60,000 nt of DNA from Adiantum capillus-veneris (Eukaryota; Streptophyta; Polypodiopsida; Polypodiales; Pteridaceae), in the NCBI GenBank assembly GCA_014529385.2, contig CM043960.1:25962396-26022395 (forward strand), in the 5' to 3' direction. Every line of letters starts with the position of its first letter. The first letter of the stretch is position 1. The notes below the pieces were generated by a model. It ran no database searches, had not been told where the DNA came from, and saw only the letters and a list, made by a program, of their open reading frames with translations. Below are positions 10,999-22,141 of the stretch, one piece after another. The position numbers and the translations under genes are program-made.

Positions 10999-12255
10999 CG
11001 AGAGGCTAATCTAGGAATCACGAAAGCATTTTTCGAGGACACAGATGACGACTCATTAGAATCTGAGCCACCCCTACGATACCCAATTGAGCTAAATAGC
11101 CCCTATGGGAAAGTACTATACAATGCCTTATTAGATACGGGAGCTAAACACAATTTGTTATCCTATGGAGTTTGGTGTCAATTAGGGAAACCGACCCTAT
11201 CTCCGAGTACGATGCAAGTCAAGGGCATTAATAAAAAGAAAACTGCTATTCTTGGAGTCCTTCGGACCCCTATTGTCTATGACAATGGAAGCATAGTGCA
11301 GAGGTTTCTAGTGATGCCCGCGGGAGCTATGGAAGGCAACGTAAACCTGGGACGCACGTGGATGTTGGCAACCAAATGCACTATTGATTGGGATACTGTT
11401 AGTGTCACGACGCGACCACCAACTCTTACCCCTATCATTCAAGCAAAGTCACCTACGTTGCAAACTCTAGCAAAGTTTAAGGATAGCCAACATTCACAAG
11501 CCAAGGTGGTTAACTCGTCTTTGCCTGCTACCCATGAACCTAGCACTTCAACACTTGTAGTTGCAGCAAGCAGTAATATTGCAAGTACTCATCCACGACC
11601 TAAGAGTACATATCAATGGGTCCCCAAGGCCTTACTTCCAACTACCTCAACCCTCCCATCCATTCCAAGAAAACATTTCCTGGGAAAACCAAGAGCGCGC
11701 CCTAGGAGAGTCAAGACCAAATCACGATGGATTCCAAAACAACTATTAGAAGCCCAAGGCTACTATGATGGAAATGAGCAAATTTGGGTACCTAAACGTA
11801 AAATGTGTCCTTCCCTATCGACAACAAACCCATATGAGTCGAACAGTGTAACGCTAAAGCCAATGGCAGACTGTGGGAAGGGAAAGATCACAGAATGCTA
11901 CACACCTAGTCCAGAGCTAGTTTGGGCTCCAAGGCAAAACCAATTTATTCCACCTAGCTCAGGAAGGGGGGGTTTCCATGAAGCTTCTAGCTCCTCATGT
12001 AATACATCCATAGAGGTAAAAGCTTCTACACAGCCTCCATCTATAGTAATGGACCTCCATGAAGCTACAAAAGAATCCACACCTCCCAGTGATCAAGAAT
12101 CACCTGATGAACCACTTCAAGTTCGATCCTGGGAGAGTACCTTACCACCCTTGCAACTTGACGAGGCACCTAGGGTAATAGAAAACTACTGGCAAAAATC
12201 CTCACCTATTACCAACTGGAACAATTGGTTTCAAAGGGTGACGACATCATTTTAA
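10999..12255 (+). CDS. Element A: post-integrase region with second protease-like domain and WxPK repeats
   Basis: In the same phase as pol and separated from it only by two stop codons. From about nt 11090 to 11410 it has the layout of a retropepsin: a hydrophobic strand, LLDTGA at 11128-11145 with the canonical DTGA, a middle of alternating short strands, and NLGRTWMLA in place of the usual ILGRPWL near the end. This is a second protease-like domain, placed after integrase, in an element whose first one reads DGGA. The rest is Pro/Ser/Thr-rich and carries YQWVPK (about 11611), a full WIPK...QGYY.GN..IWVPK unit (11728-11796) and VWAPR (about 11920). The same unit occurs in elements D and G. 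The family is not known to me. Confidence 0.7.
   Translation, partial: REANLGITKAFFEDTDDDSLESEPPLRYPIELNSPYGKVLYNALLDTGAKHNLLSYGVWCQLGKPTLSPSTMQVKGINKKKTAILGVLRTPIVYDNGSIVQRFLVMPAGAMEGNVNLGRTWMLATKCTIDWDTVSVTTRPPTLTPIIQAKSPTLQTLAKFKDSQHSQAKVVNSSLPATHEPSTSTLVVAASSNIASTHPRPKSTYQWVPKALLPTTSTLPSIPRKHFLGKPRARPRRVKTKSRWIPKQLLEAQGYYDGNEQIWVPKRKMCPSLSTTNPYESNSVTLKPMADCGKGKITECYTPSPELVWAPRQNQFIPPSSGRGGFHEASSSSCNTSIEVKASTQPPSIVMDLHEATKESTPPSDQESPDEPLQVRSWESTLPPLQLDEAPRVIENYWQKSSPITNWNNWFQRVTTSF
11728..11796 (+). repeat. WxPK repeat unit of element A
   Basis: The encoded unit begins WIPKQLLEAQG and ends YYDGNEQIWVPK. Near-identical units are encoded at 50772-50843 (element D) and at 59097-59168 and 58906-58974 (element G, minus strand). 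Confidence 0.8.
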
Positions 12256-12271
12256 ACGGTATGATCTACCC

Positions 12272-12284
12272 AAGGAAGGGGGGA
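12272..12284 (+). other. Polypurine tract of element A
   Basis: A-A-G-G-A-A followed by a run of G lies just before a TGTTTGTGG sequence, the expected arrangement at the start of a 3' LTR. It follows the end of the coding frame by 16 bases. Confidence 0.75.
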
Positions 12285-12285
12285 G

Positions 12286-12507
12286 TGTTTGTGGACATCC
12301 ATCATTCACTTGCTTCCCTCTCAACCTTTCTCCCTGACCTCTTAATCTCCGATCTTAGGGAATGTATATATAAAGCCTTCTACTCACAAAAACAAGATAA
12401 AAAAGTAAAAGAGCAAGAGCCATAACACAAATCATAAAAACAAATTATGCACAAGAACACGACCCTTGTAATATTTGCACTCTAACCATCATCTATTTGC
12501 GTGTACA
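12286..12507 (+). repeat. Putative 3' LTR of element A (right edge uncertain)
   Basis: Begins TGTTTGTGG right after the polypurine tract and contains TATATATAAAG (12365-12375), a likely TATA box. The 5' LTR lies outside the window, so the end cannot be set by comparison. 12507 is chosen because GTGTACA ends in CA just before the next ORF. The LTR may be longer. Confidence 0.5.
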
Positions 12508-12510
12508 GAT

Positions 12511-12933
12511 ATGGCTAGTACGCTAGAGTCATCCACTCCTGCCTTGGGTGAGAGGTACCCTCGTTACTTTTCACAAATATTTCACATGGTCTTTCCAGTG
12601 CTTGCATGTGAATGGGATTTGATAGGTACGCTATCATGTGAGAGGAATTTTGAGGAGTTAGAATGGCTGATACGTCTCTTGACCACGTCTGATCCATACT
12701 TAGTAGAGAGCGTTTCTCCCATTGCACAAGCCTACCCTTTTGACCAAGATGACTCTAGACGTTTAGTGACCTTCTTAGTAAACATGGGCACCTATGATGA
12801 AGAAGAAAATTTATACGACTACACGGATGGCACATATGGTCTCATGGATGATGACTTTGTTTATCTCGACGACGAGGATAGGGGTTTAGCCTTAGGGTTT
12901 TCCCCCAACCTCTACAATATCCTATTCCCTTGA
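12511..12933 (+). CDS. Unrecognised acidic ORF of 140 aa
   Basis: ATG-initiated open frame in DNA otherwise poor in long frames. The protein is acidic, with a C-terminal cluster of Asp/Glu/Tyr (MGTYDEEENL through YLDDEDRG) and a hydrophobic, Trp-containing N-terminal half. I see no zinc finger, protease or polymerase motif. It may belong to an outer element into which A inserted, because an A/H-like polypurine tract and LTR (H) lie 1.4 kb downstream. I do not recognise the family, and it could be a chance frame. Confidence 0.35.
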   Translation: MASTLESSTPALGERYPRYFSQIFHMVFPVLACEWDLIGTLSCERNFEELEWLIRLLTTSDPYLVESVSPIAQAYPFDQDDSRRLVTFLVNMGTYDEEENLYDYTDGTYGLMDDDFVYLDDEDRGLALGFSPNLYNILFP

Positions 12934-14294
12934 CTCTCTAGGGGGAGTGCAAATAATTAGGTTAGAATTCCTTATGTTTTTTGTTGTGTTCAATAAGTGT
13001 TGGTACCTTTTCCCACTAATGTGCCTCCTGGAGGTATTCCTTTTGTTTCCGAGTGTGTACAGGAGCGTGTTGCTATTGGTAGGATTTGGACCTTCATGGA
13101 ATTTTATCTCAACTCACTTTTCAAATCAAGCACGAACATCGACACAAACAGGTGTTTCTTGTCCATTAGCATTGCCCCTTATCTTTTTTGCATCTATGAT
13201 TGTCTGCTTTAATTGTGATTGGTAGCCTAATATCCAGCACATTTGCTTAGTAACGAACATTTAATTCAATGTAATTTTTCGTCATAATCACTTGTCTAGG
13301 TTTAAAACTCAAGCAGTCCGACTAAGCTAAATTGACCAAGTTAGGTGTTAGAGATCTCCTCTTAATACCATGGGGAATACCTTCCTAATAATCAATGGTT
13401 ACTTAAGTTCTTAATCCGATTTAGGCAGCATTGTGTGAAATGTACTAGGGCTTTCTAGTGGGCTTGACCCTATTGACCTTTAGCTTAAGTATTATAAAGG
13501 GAGTTTACTAGTGTGATGAGCCTGGGGAGGTGTACCAGTGTTATATGACCCCCCAAAGTTACAAAATTAAAATGCTGAAAATGAACAAACAAAAAATCAA
13601 AGTGCCACACTGTAAAATCTTAAGCTGGAAGAGAAATCTCAGCTTGATTTGGTACTTCACTCACATATATTGCCTATGGTACTAGAGCCCTAGAGGTTCC
13701 CAGTATGGGCGCTTTTACTTGAAAAGCAAAAAACCCAAGGCATACAAAATAAGCACACACATCAAAATTGAATCACTGTGAAAAGACTTTGGGGGGTCAA
13801 AGAAAAAGTAATCAGTCAGGCGATGATTTCATGAGAAATTACTTTTATGGTAGCTTAACTACAAGGTCTTCTAGATATAGCCTCTAGTCAGCCCTCGAAC
13901 ATGAATACTTGGCTCTCGCGATTAAACAACTTAATTGACCACAGATAATTAAGAAGCTTACCCATGGTATTAATATTCGATCCCTAGTGCCTTTCGACCG
14001 TCAAATTAGCGACCCCAGACTTGTTTAATTTTTTACCATTACATATGTTTATGCATTTGATTACATTGCAATTTAATGTTCATTGCTGACAAATTGTTTG
14101 AAATTATTTTACCAATCAATTTGTCTACCTAAAAGTGCATATGCTTTTTACTCACTTATGAGAATGCAATTACTGTGCCAATGTTGTTTGATTTTGCAGT
14201 GACTGCAGAAGGCTAAGGACATTCATCTCAAATGCTCTTCCACCTCGACGAACGAGCTTCAACTCAAATAGCTTCCGAGGACGGAATCTACTTC
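12934..14294 (+). other. No gene seen; probable 3' noncoding part of an LTR element
   Basis: AT-rich, with stops in all frames at ordinary density. It lies between the acidic ORF and the polypurine tract of LTR H, so it is probably 3' untranslated sequence of that element. GGGGGAG at about 12941-12947 resembles a polypurine tract but has no obvious LTR after it. Confidence 0.5.
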
Positions 14295-14306
14295 AGGAAG
14301 GGGGGC
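14295..14306 (+). other. Polypurine tract before LTR H
   Basis: A-G-G-A-A-G and a G run directly before TGTTAACCC. The preceding ATCTAC context resembles that before the tract of element A at 12272, which suggests related elements. Confidence 0.65.
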
Positions 14307-14307
14307 A

Positions 14308-15082
14308 TGTTAACCCTCACGGCTCACGGACACCCCATCACCTACGACGGACGTGTATTATGTATTTGGTAGAGTCAGGTACCGGGCTTGTCAGACCAAT
14401 AGGAAAAGGGTAAGAGTGATCGCCGATGAGAGGCGCACTCTAACTGGGACATTCAAGGGATTAGTTGGCTAAGCCTGGGCGCCCAAGTGTGAATGGGGTG
14501 TGCTCGTATAAAAGCCAACTAAACCTAAAATTCACTCATTCTCTCATTTGTGCAATAGAAGAGTGCTCTTGCTCCATCTCCATCTTCTTCTTCTTCACCT
14601 CCTCGTGTGTGTGTGTGTATGTGTGAGAGAGAGAGGGAGAGTGTGTGTGTGATCGAGCATTACAAAGGCACGACGGCGGCGAAGCGGTTGAGCGTGGCAA
14701 GACTACAGCTTCTTCTTCATCGCGGCGAGGAATCCTCCACGGCAGGAGCATAGAGTGGTGAGTGACACACCATTGCCCTCTTTTGAGCTTGCTAGATTAT
14801 TCTTGTTGTGTGCTTGGATCCATTTGTGGCTCGCACGCGGTGTATCAGCAAGTCTGTTGCTTCGACAGTGCGGCAAGGAGCGCACAGCGCGGCACGACTA
14901 CAGCTTCTTCTTCATCGCGGCGAGGAATCCTCCACGGCAGGAGCATAGAGCGATGAGTGACACACCATTGCCCTCTTTTGAGCTTGCTAGATTAGTCTTG
15001 TTGTGTGCTTGGAGCCATTTGTGGCTCGCACACGGTGTATCGGCAAGTCCCTTGCTTCGACAGTGCGGCAAGGAGCGCAAAA
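14308..15082 (+). repeat. LTR H (3' LTR, right edge truncated or uncertain)
   Basis: Starts TGTTAACCCTCACGG after a polypurine tract. It has a TATA box (TATAAAA, 14517-14523) followed by a CT/GT-rich stretch as expected of R-U5. It includes a 195-bp tandem duplication and breaks off where a family-3 LTR fragment on the opposite strand begins. No second copy is in the window to define its end. Confidence 0.6.
14701..15082 (+). repeat. 195-bp tandem duplication inside LTR H
   Basis: The block starting GACTACAGCTTCTTC at 14701 recurs at 14896 and is nearly identical to 15082, including the GAGTGACACACC and TTGTGTGCTTGGA segments. Both copies lie downstream of the TATA box. Confidence 0.9.
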
Positions 15083-15608
15083 CCCCTCATGCATAGGCCT
15101 AGTTCCCACCACAAGGTTGGCTCATAAGCACTTTAAGCTTGGGCTGGGTTCTCACCTCAAGTGCAACCCTAGCATCTCAAGCATGTCAATCACCTCAAGC
15201 ATCTCAATAATTAAGCACCCCAAGCATCTCAAGCACCTCAATGATCAAGCACCTCAAGCACCTTAGTCATCAAGCATGACAAGCAGGACAAGCACCTCGA
15301 GCTGGGTCGGGTTCCCGCGCCTCAAGCTCAGTCCTACCTTACCTAAGGTCAAAGGCATTTTACACACATTATTGGAGGTCTTCAATGAAGCTAACCCTAA
15401 GGTCTTATGCTCCATTTGTTAGCCTTGCTCTTTGATAGACCATCTCTCATTTGGGCCCCTTTACCATTGGCCCCGTGTTGAGATAGATCTATAAGCACAT
15501 GTCTATATCTTAACACTTGTTCCCGTTTATTCTCCCACATTATGTGATCAATTTAATATGAGAAAATCATTTGGGTTGGTTAGATATTAGATATTAGATT
15601 TTATGACA
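15083..15608 (-). repeat. Truncated family-3 Gypsy LTR, minus strand
   Basis: Read on the minus strand it begins TGTCATAAAATC and then matches the starts of the LTRs near 22142 and 24487 (AAATGATTTTCTCAT, AATAAACGGGAACAAG, GACATGTG and a shared GGGTTAGCTTCATT-like stretch). It ends abruptly against LTR H. The part at 15170-15300 consists of short imperfect repeats of CTCAAGCA/ATCTCAAG, which correspond to the AAGGTGCTTGAGG repeats in the LTR at 24487. Confidence 0.6.
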
Positions 15609-15662
15609 TGATCTCTTACGATGTTCGTCTCTTGGAGTGGTTTCTGCTCCTTGACCCAATAT

Positions 15663-16478
15663 TCAATCCCGTATGGAATACCCCTGGTATTTGGTTTGTT
15701 CTACTTCCTCAGGAGTCATCATAGCAAAATTGTTGTTATAACAATCCCTAAACAAGTAAGTTGGTAGATCCGCAGATCCCTTATTTTTTATTTTGAAGAT
15801 ATAGATGATCTTCATGGCCGTTAATTGCCCTAATCTAGCATGAGAAGTCCACAAAAGATCTTTTATGTTTCTATCTTCCCAACAATAGACTCCGATCCTA
15901 GGATTATCCGTACTAAGCCGTTTCAAAGGCTTTAAATCTACTTGATCGTATCCCTCGAATTCCAAGGTTGGTGGTCCTTCTTTTGCTGACATATCTAGAA
16001 TTATAGTATTTACTTCTAATCCCCATTTGTCTATCACATCCAGGTTTTCGACTTATAGATATTGAGTTCCGTTTTGATCCATGTACATTCTTCCTTGTTT
16101 GTTTTCCCTAACCTCTTCTTCGAACTCAATACCATGATCATCAATGCAAATAGCATACTCTTCGTTAGGATCCAAGTAAACCTGGGCTCCATGACGATTA
16201 GTCTTGTAAAAAGAGAGTATATGCTTATAGCGCATTGTCGTTCCGATTTCAGAGTGAGTCGAGTAAGAAGACATTTCGGATGTTAAATATGAAAAAGTGT
16301 CCGAGACTTCTTCAGGAATTGTGTGCAAGGAATTGCCTTGATTCATGCTTTCTTCAGTGGATACTTTACTTGTGTTTTCTCCAAATAGGCCTTGATTTCC
16401 TATTACACGACCGGATCTAAGGTTCATATAGACGTATGAAGCCGTGGATAGAGTACTCACCTGGGATTGACTTGTCAT
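15663..16478 (-). pseudogene. Element J gag-like ORF with one in-frame stop
   Basis: Reads from ATG 16478 for about 141 codons to TAA at 16055-16053, then continues in the same phase to 15663. One CAA-to-TAA change would explain the stop. The protein is acidic and Ser/Thr/Tyr-rich, without zinc knuckle or catalytic motif. Its second half (about 15700-15850) has a spacing of Tyr, Asn and a T-x-E-E-V segment that faintly recalls element D's ORF (T-S-Q-E-V). That similarity is weak and only suggestive. The position after a tRNA-Asp primer site and leader favours Gag. Confidence 0.45.
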
Positions 16479-16830
16479 CAATGTCCACTTGATTCAATTG
16501 CAACTTTCTATCAAGCCACTGATTCCTCGTCTGCTACCTGATTCATGTACAAAATTTATCAAATTAGCTATTTTTCTAGAAGGACAGTAGAGCTCTTGAG
16601 AACTCCAGTGACTCGTCTCTCTATATCACTTCAATTCGTGCTATGAAAGTCAAAATTTTGACTTTTAGATTCAGCTTAGCAAAATCAAAGGTCTAATCTG
16701 CAATCTGTAAACTGAGTGTATCTGTACCAATTTTGATTCAATTGAACCCAAAATTTCTCTGTGGCCTTATATTATGCTAATCTAACACTATATAAGCCCA
16801 AAGGTCAAATTTGAAATCTCTAGATAGCAT

Positions 16831-17712
16831 AAGTAAATAATTGTGATTATTTACTTTTGTGACTTTTTCCACTTTTTGGATTGGTTTGGCAAGTATACAA
16901 CTTGTTATAGCCCTTGGGCAAGTTTCAACAAGTTTGGACAAAATTTGATCAAGTTTACCCACTGTTCCGTGTTCGCAGACTCTGATTTCGAGAATTTGGC
17001 TTAAGTCTCACTTTTGTGGTCCAAATTTCACCAAAACTGATTTGTGCGGTCCAATTGATGTGCTTGACCTTATGGTATACTCAAATTTGCAAAATCACCA
17101 AGTTTTGAAGCAGATGTAAATAATCGCGATTATTTACTCCTGATAATTTTTTGCAAATTTTTGTCCCAACTTTGACACAGATCTATTAAGCACCGTATGT
17201 TAAGGTTACTAACCAATTTTCATCAAGTTTGGACAATTTCTGGTCAAATGGTCATCAATTATCTATCCGCAGACTAACTTTGCAATTTTTATCACACTTT
17301 TCAATCCAATGATCCAAATCTTACCAAATTTGGTTGTGGGCTTATTACAGTAAAGCTAGTGGTATTCCAACTTGGTCAAAAAAGTTCAAAAATAGGGCAG
17401 AAGTAAATAATCGCGATTATTTACTTTTGTCAAAATTTTGCAAGTTTTTGGTCAATTGAGCATATACACATGTTTTTCACATCAATATAAGCCTATAAAT
17501 CAATTTTCAACAAGTTTGGATAAATTGTTCCTCAATTCACACTCAAGATTCAAAAAGTCAATACAAATTTTAGTTTTCACCCAGTTTTTTACCAGTTTAG
17601 TGATCCAAATCTCTTGGGCCTTTACAAAAGTTGTTTGTACACATGCAATGAGTCAATGATATGAGTCTTGGCTAATTTAGAGCAAAAAGTTAATAATCGC
17701 GATTATTAACTT
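16831..17712. repeat. Array of four 22-26 bp palindromes at ~285-bp spacing (element J leader)
   Basis: 22-bp cores start at 16833, 17116, 17403 and 17689, giving steps of 283, 287 and 286. The core is the arm GTAAATAATCG followed by its exact reverse complement. Copies 3 and 4 extend to 26 bp. Copy 4 has GTTAATAATCG with the matching change in its other arm, so it is still perfect. Copy 1 has TTGTGA at the centre instead of TCGCGA, as expected from deamination of two CpGs. Flanks share only short words such as CAAGTTTGGA. An extra half-copy lies near 17826. Confidence 0.9.
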
Positions 17713-18376
17713 GAAGCTTGAAATGAGCACTTTTTTGCAATTTTCTCAAAGACATTCCTTTTATGATGTTTTTTAAGCCCATAAATGAAGTCAAAACTTA
17801 ATTTGGCCTAAAATGTCAAGAAAAAGTAAATAATATGAGTTTTGGTCAACTTCTTGAAATTTTTACCTAGAAGTGTCTTTGAGCTTACCCACTGGTTCGG
17901 ACAACTCTTAGGCTTACTCCCCAGTTGGATTGAGTGAATTCCAGTCTTTTCGTGCTAATTTCTAACCGTAGACTTGAAATTCTGCAACTTTACATAACAA
18001 CTCACACTTGATTCTTTCAGAGAGAGCAATGCTATGAAATCCACCTCGGATCCTATTTACCCTACTCCTAGTTTCTCATGCAATAGGGTTGTGGAAAAAC
18101 ACTCGTTTTCTTGTGTTTTTTATGTTTTTCAGAGTCTTGATCTTAAGACTTGTCTCGTCTACCAATCATTCTCCAAATCCTAATCTAAATCTACAATCCT
18201 ACAATTCTAAAGGCACTCAGCAAGTACGATTACTTCCAAGCTACCTCTACACAGCAAAAGACGACAATCTTAAGCTATGTGGTTTCTAAAAGAGAGTTTT
18301 GAACTCTAGGCGAACCTAGAGGAAGTTAAAGGACAATTACACAAGACGCTCATGTTTTTCCCTAGTTTAGGTCTCT

Positions 18377-18398
18377 TCGATCCCCGGCAACGGTGCCA
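18377..18398 (-). other. Primer-binding site, tRNA-Asp type (element J)
   Basis: On the minus strand TGGCACCGTTGCCGGGGA continues into TCGA. It is complementary to the 3' end of plant tRNA-Asp with one mismatch (A for G at the fifth base). It lies two bases past the LTR end CCCACA. Confidence 0.9.
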
Positions 18399-18400
18399 AA

Positions 18401-19319
18401 TGTGGGATGCATGTCTAACCTCACCATCCTATCCTATTGCAGTATTAGCGAGAACCACGATTAATTTGTCAAACCATGGGACAAAGTTAATTCGACTAGT
18501 GCATAGAGGCTACAAGAGGTTGTCAATCTCTCGAAAAACAACTAACAACTCACATCTAACTCAGGCTACACTCAAGTGACTGAAATCACCAAAAGCCAAT
18601 CGCTCATCGGTAAGCAATTCACATCCGTTACAGCATCAAATGACATCCAAACGTAACGAAACTTCTAGGACAAGTTTATAAGACCTAAGAACACATGCCT
18701 ATGGCCTCAAACCCCACTTTAGGTCAAGTTCCAAAATCGCAATTATTAACAGTAGTGGATTTTTGACCTAGTCGTTTTCGACCCAGAATGCATCTAAATG
18801 CTTAGCAACGATGCCCCAATACCCCGTCTATACTTAGTTTTTGATTTAAATACGTAAATTTCTATTTATGATGAAATTAGGCCGCGTTCGGCGATGCCAA
18901 AAGCTACAAAATACTGTGAATGGCTTATGTCAACGCGTAGAGCTCTTACCTGCAGTTACAATGCAACAAACGCAATCGCAATGTGACAACCGGGGAGGGA
19001 TTAGGAAGCACGAGAAGGAGAGAAGTGAGCGCCGTTAGCTCACGCTGTGTATTTCTTATCCAAAAAACTTATAAAAAACTTACAAAATTGGCTTTTATAC
19101 CTTAGCCAAGGTTTTTGGGTGGTCAAAAGTAATAATCTGCAGTTCTACCAAAGCTGGGAATTGAATGGCTGATACAATTTGGAAGCTTGTAGCCCCGGCT
19201 CATTAATTACAAGGTTTATCAAGAAAACAGGAGTTACAATATTCCCAATTTATCAAAATAATAATTGTTTTACAAGGAGAACTCCGAAAAATGATGTCCA
19301 CGCTAGCTTACAGCTAACA
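18401..19319 (-). repeat. Element J 5' LTR
   Basis: On the minus strand it starts TGTTAGCTGTAAGC and ends ATCCCACA. It has a TATA motif (TATAAAAGCC, plus positions about 19091-19099). At 18737-18750 it carries TCGCAATTATTAAC, one mismatch from a half of palindrome copy 4 of its own leader. Confidence 0.75.
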
Positions 19320-19766
19320 CTGATGCAGATATGGTAGGTGACAAAAATACTCGAAGGAGCACTACTGGCTATGTCTTCACGGTTGGGGGCACAGCAGTAA
19401 GTTGGCCTTCAAATTTGCAAAAAGTAGTCTCACTTTCTACCACGAAAGCAGAGTATGTAGCAATGACAGAGGCAAGCAAAGGAATTATGTAGCTTCACAA
19501 ATTCTTAGAAGAGCTTGGATTCAAAAAAGACAATTGTGTCTTATACAATGATAGCCAAAGTGCTATCCATCTTGCAAAGAATTCAGCCTTTCATTCAAGA
19601 ACAAAGCACATTGAGGGAGATACCACTTCATACGCACACTTTTGGAAGAGGGACAGCTAAAGCTAGGAGAGGTGCATACAGGTGAAAATCCTGCAGACAT
19701 GTTTACAAAGGTGGTCAACAAAGAGAAGTTGAGTTTCTGCTCATCTTCAATTGGCATTCAAGGATA
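19320..19766 (+). pseudogene. Copia-1 RNase H remnant
   Basis: Matches the RNase H end of the intact polyprotein. It has an in-frame TAG replacing a Trp codon near 19489 and a frameshift near 19616, and ends at TAA after the GIQG segment. No function is expected. Confidence 0.85.
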
Positions 19767-19827
19767 AGACACTAGGATGGAAAGCAGTCACAGGTTTTGT
19801 TTGGAGTTCAGTCTCCAAGTGGAAGAT

Positions 19828-20586
<759 letters not shown>

Positions 20587-22141
20587 TTAAGAAGAAAAGT
20601 CACCATGCTAGAGAAACAACTATCTCTCATTTCCCAATGAGAGCTGGTTGTAAGTCAATTTTTAGGGAATGTTCCCATTGGGCATACAACCCTTATGGGT
20701 TATAGTGTGAAGCAACCAAGAAGAGGGGTTTTTTTAAGAGAGAAGAGGACCACAATGGTGCTTTTAAGGATAGAATTGAATGTGCTTACAAGTGTCAACA
20801 GACTATATCAATTGTTATCCATTTCCAACATACAACTTTTTTAACTGAAAACCATCATCCAAAGTGCACATGTCTTCCTGTTTTGTAAAGTACAAGGAGT
20901 GTGTTTTTTTTATGGTTCATTTTAATGCTTGTAAAAAAGGCCATTTCCCCTTTAAGATACAATCAAATTTTGGTAGTAATTATACGTATGGTTTCTATAT
21001 AGCTTGATTTTTATTAATATACACATATCATTCTGATCGAAAGGCCACCACCCCTTCTGATCCAAGTGTCTTATTCCCAATATCATCCCAAAGTTATTTT
21101 GCACCAACTCCTCAGCCATACAACACTATATATTGCATTGCAAGATTGTCATGCTCTTTCTTGATGTAGTAAAATCAGTCCAACAACTCCTCTAGACCAA
21201 GCAAGTGCAGCGATATCACTCTTACCGCCTCCATCCCTAAAACCATCAAGCAAACCAAAATAGCCCTATCTTCTGTATAAGACATGACCCCTAAAAAAAC
21301 AACATTGTATTATACACCATACAATTGTCTCGTGTTTGGCTTAGGCATCTACTCAGCTAAGCATATAAAGCAAAAACAAATCACCATGACCAAATTCTGA
21401 GCAAGGTACCAATCCCTCCTATTTTTTGAGAAAAAAACAGAAACTGTGTCAACAAGTGTAATGATGCCATGCCTTATGTGTAAAAGAAAAACAATATTTA
21501 GTCTGTTTCTCCTCGACACCCACCAGCAAGCGTTGTCAAAACCTCCACCATATTATGCAGTACAACCCAAACCACCGTTTGCAGTACAACACTCCCAAAA
21601 GCGGTACATCCTTGTGCCAGCATCCCAACAGTAACCAGATGTCAAATGCAACAAAAGCTAATCAAACTGAGTACCTTTATACAATGACTACAATACACCC
21701 TTACCAAAAAAAAGCTATGCGCCAAACTCCATTGTAAAGCCCAAAGACACAAGGGGTAAATCCAACATATCCCCCCTCTCTTTTTACTCACTGTATCAGA
21801 CCAGCTAGTAAGTAGATGAATCCACAATGCATCCTACCCTGTAGTGACATCAGTAGTTCAAACCATTATTTGTAATACTAAATGGTGAGTCAGTACAAAG
21901 AAACATGAGACAATAGTTAGGCCTTAGAAGATTTATCAAGCTTACATGTGAAGTGCATGGGATCCAACCCAGTTCCAGGTACTCTTATACATCAAAAGAT
22001 GGCCACAATACTACCACAATGCTAATTGCTATAGAGTATATGCCATCCATGGTCTCGGTGAAGAAATATTTACAATCGTGAAGTCATATACTATAAGGCT
22101 TGTGAATCCCCCAAAAGAACCATTCTTAATTACGCTTAGCA
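20587..22141. other. No gene or element recognised
   Basis: AT-rich DNA with short frames only. I see no LTR ends, primer sites, RT motifs or tandem repeats. It may be old decayed repeat or unique intergenic DNA. Confidence 0.6.

Larger units (their letters stand above)
15609..19319 (-). mobile_element. LTR element J: non-autonomous, palindrome-array leader, 3' end lost
   Basis: On the minus strand: a full-length 5' LTR (18401-19319), a primer-binding site for tRNA-Asp, a noncoding leader of about 1.9 kb with spaced palindromes, and one decayed gag-like frame. No protease, RT or integrase is visible. The left side is cut by a family-3 LTR and no 3' LTR is recognisable. The layout (tRNA-Asp-type primer site, long palindrome-bearing leader, gag-like ORF) is the same as in element D, though the sequences differ. 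Confidence 0.65.

Noticed and set aside
10999-12255. Envelope-like gene downstream of integrase in element A
   Set aside because: No signal peptide or membrane segment; the region has a protease-like part and Pro-rich repeats instead.
16831-17712. MITE insertions as the source of the palindromes
   Set aside because: No target duplications or internal sequence; the palindromes are only 22-26 bp and evenly spaced.
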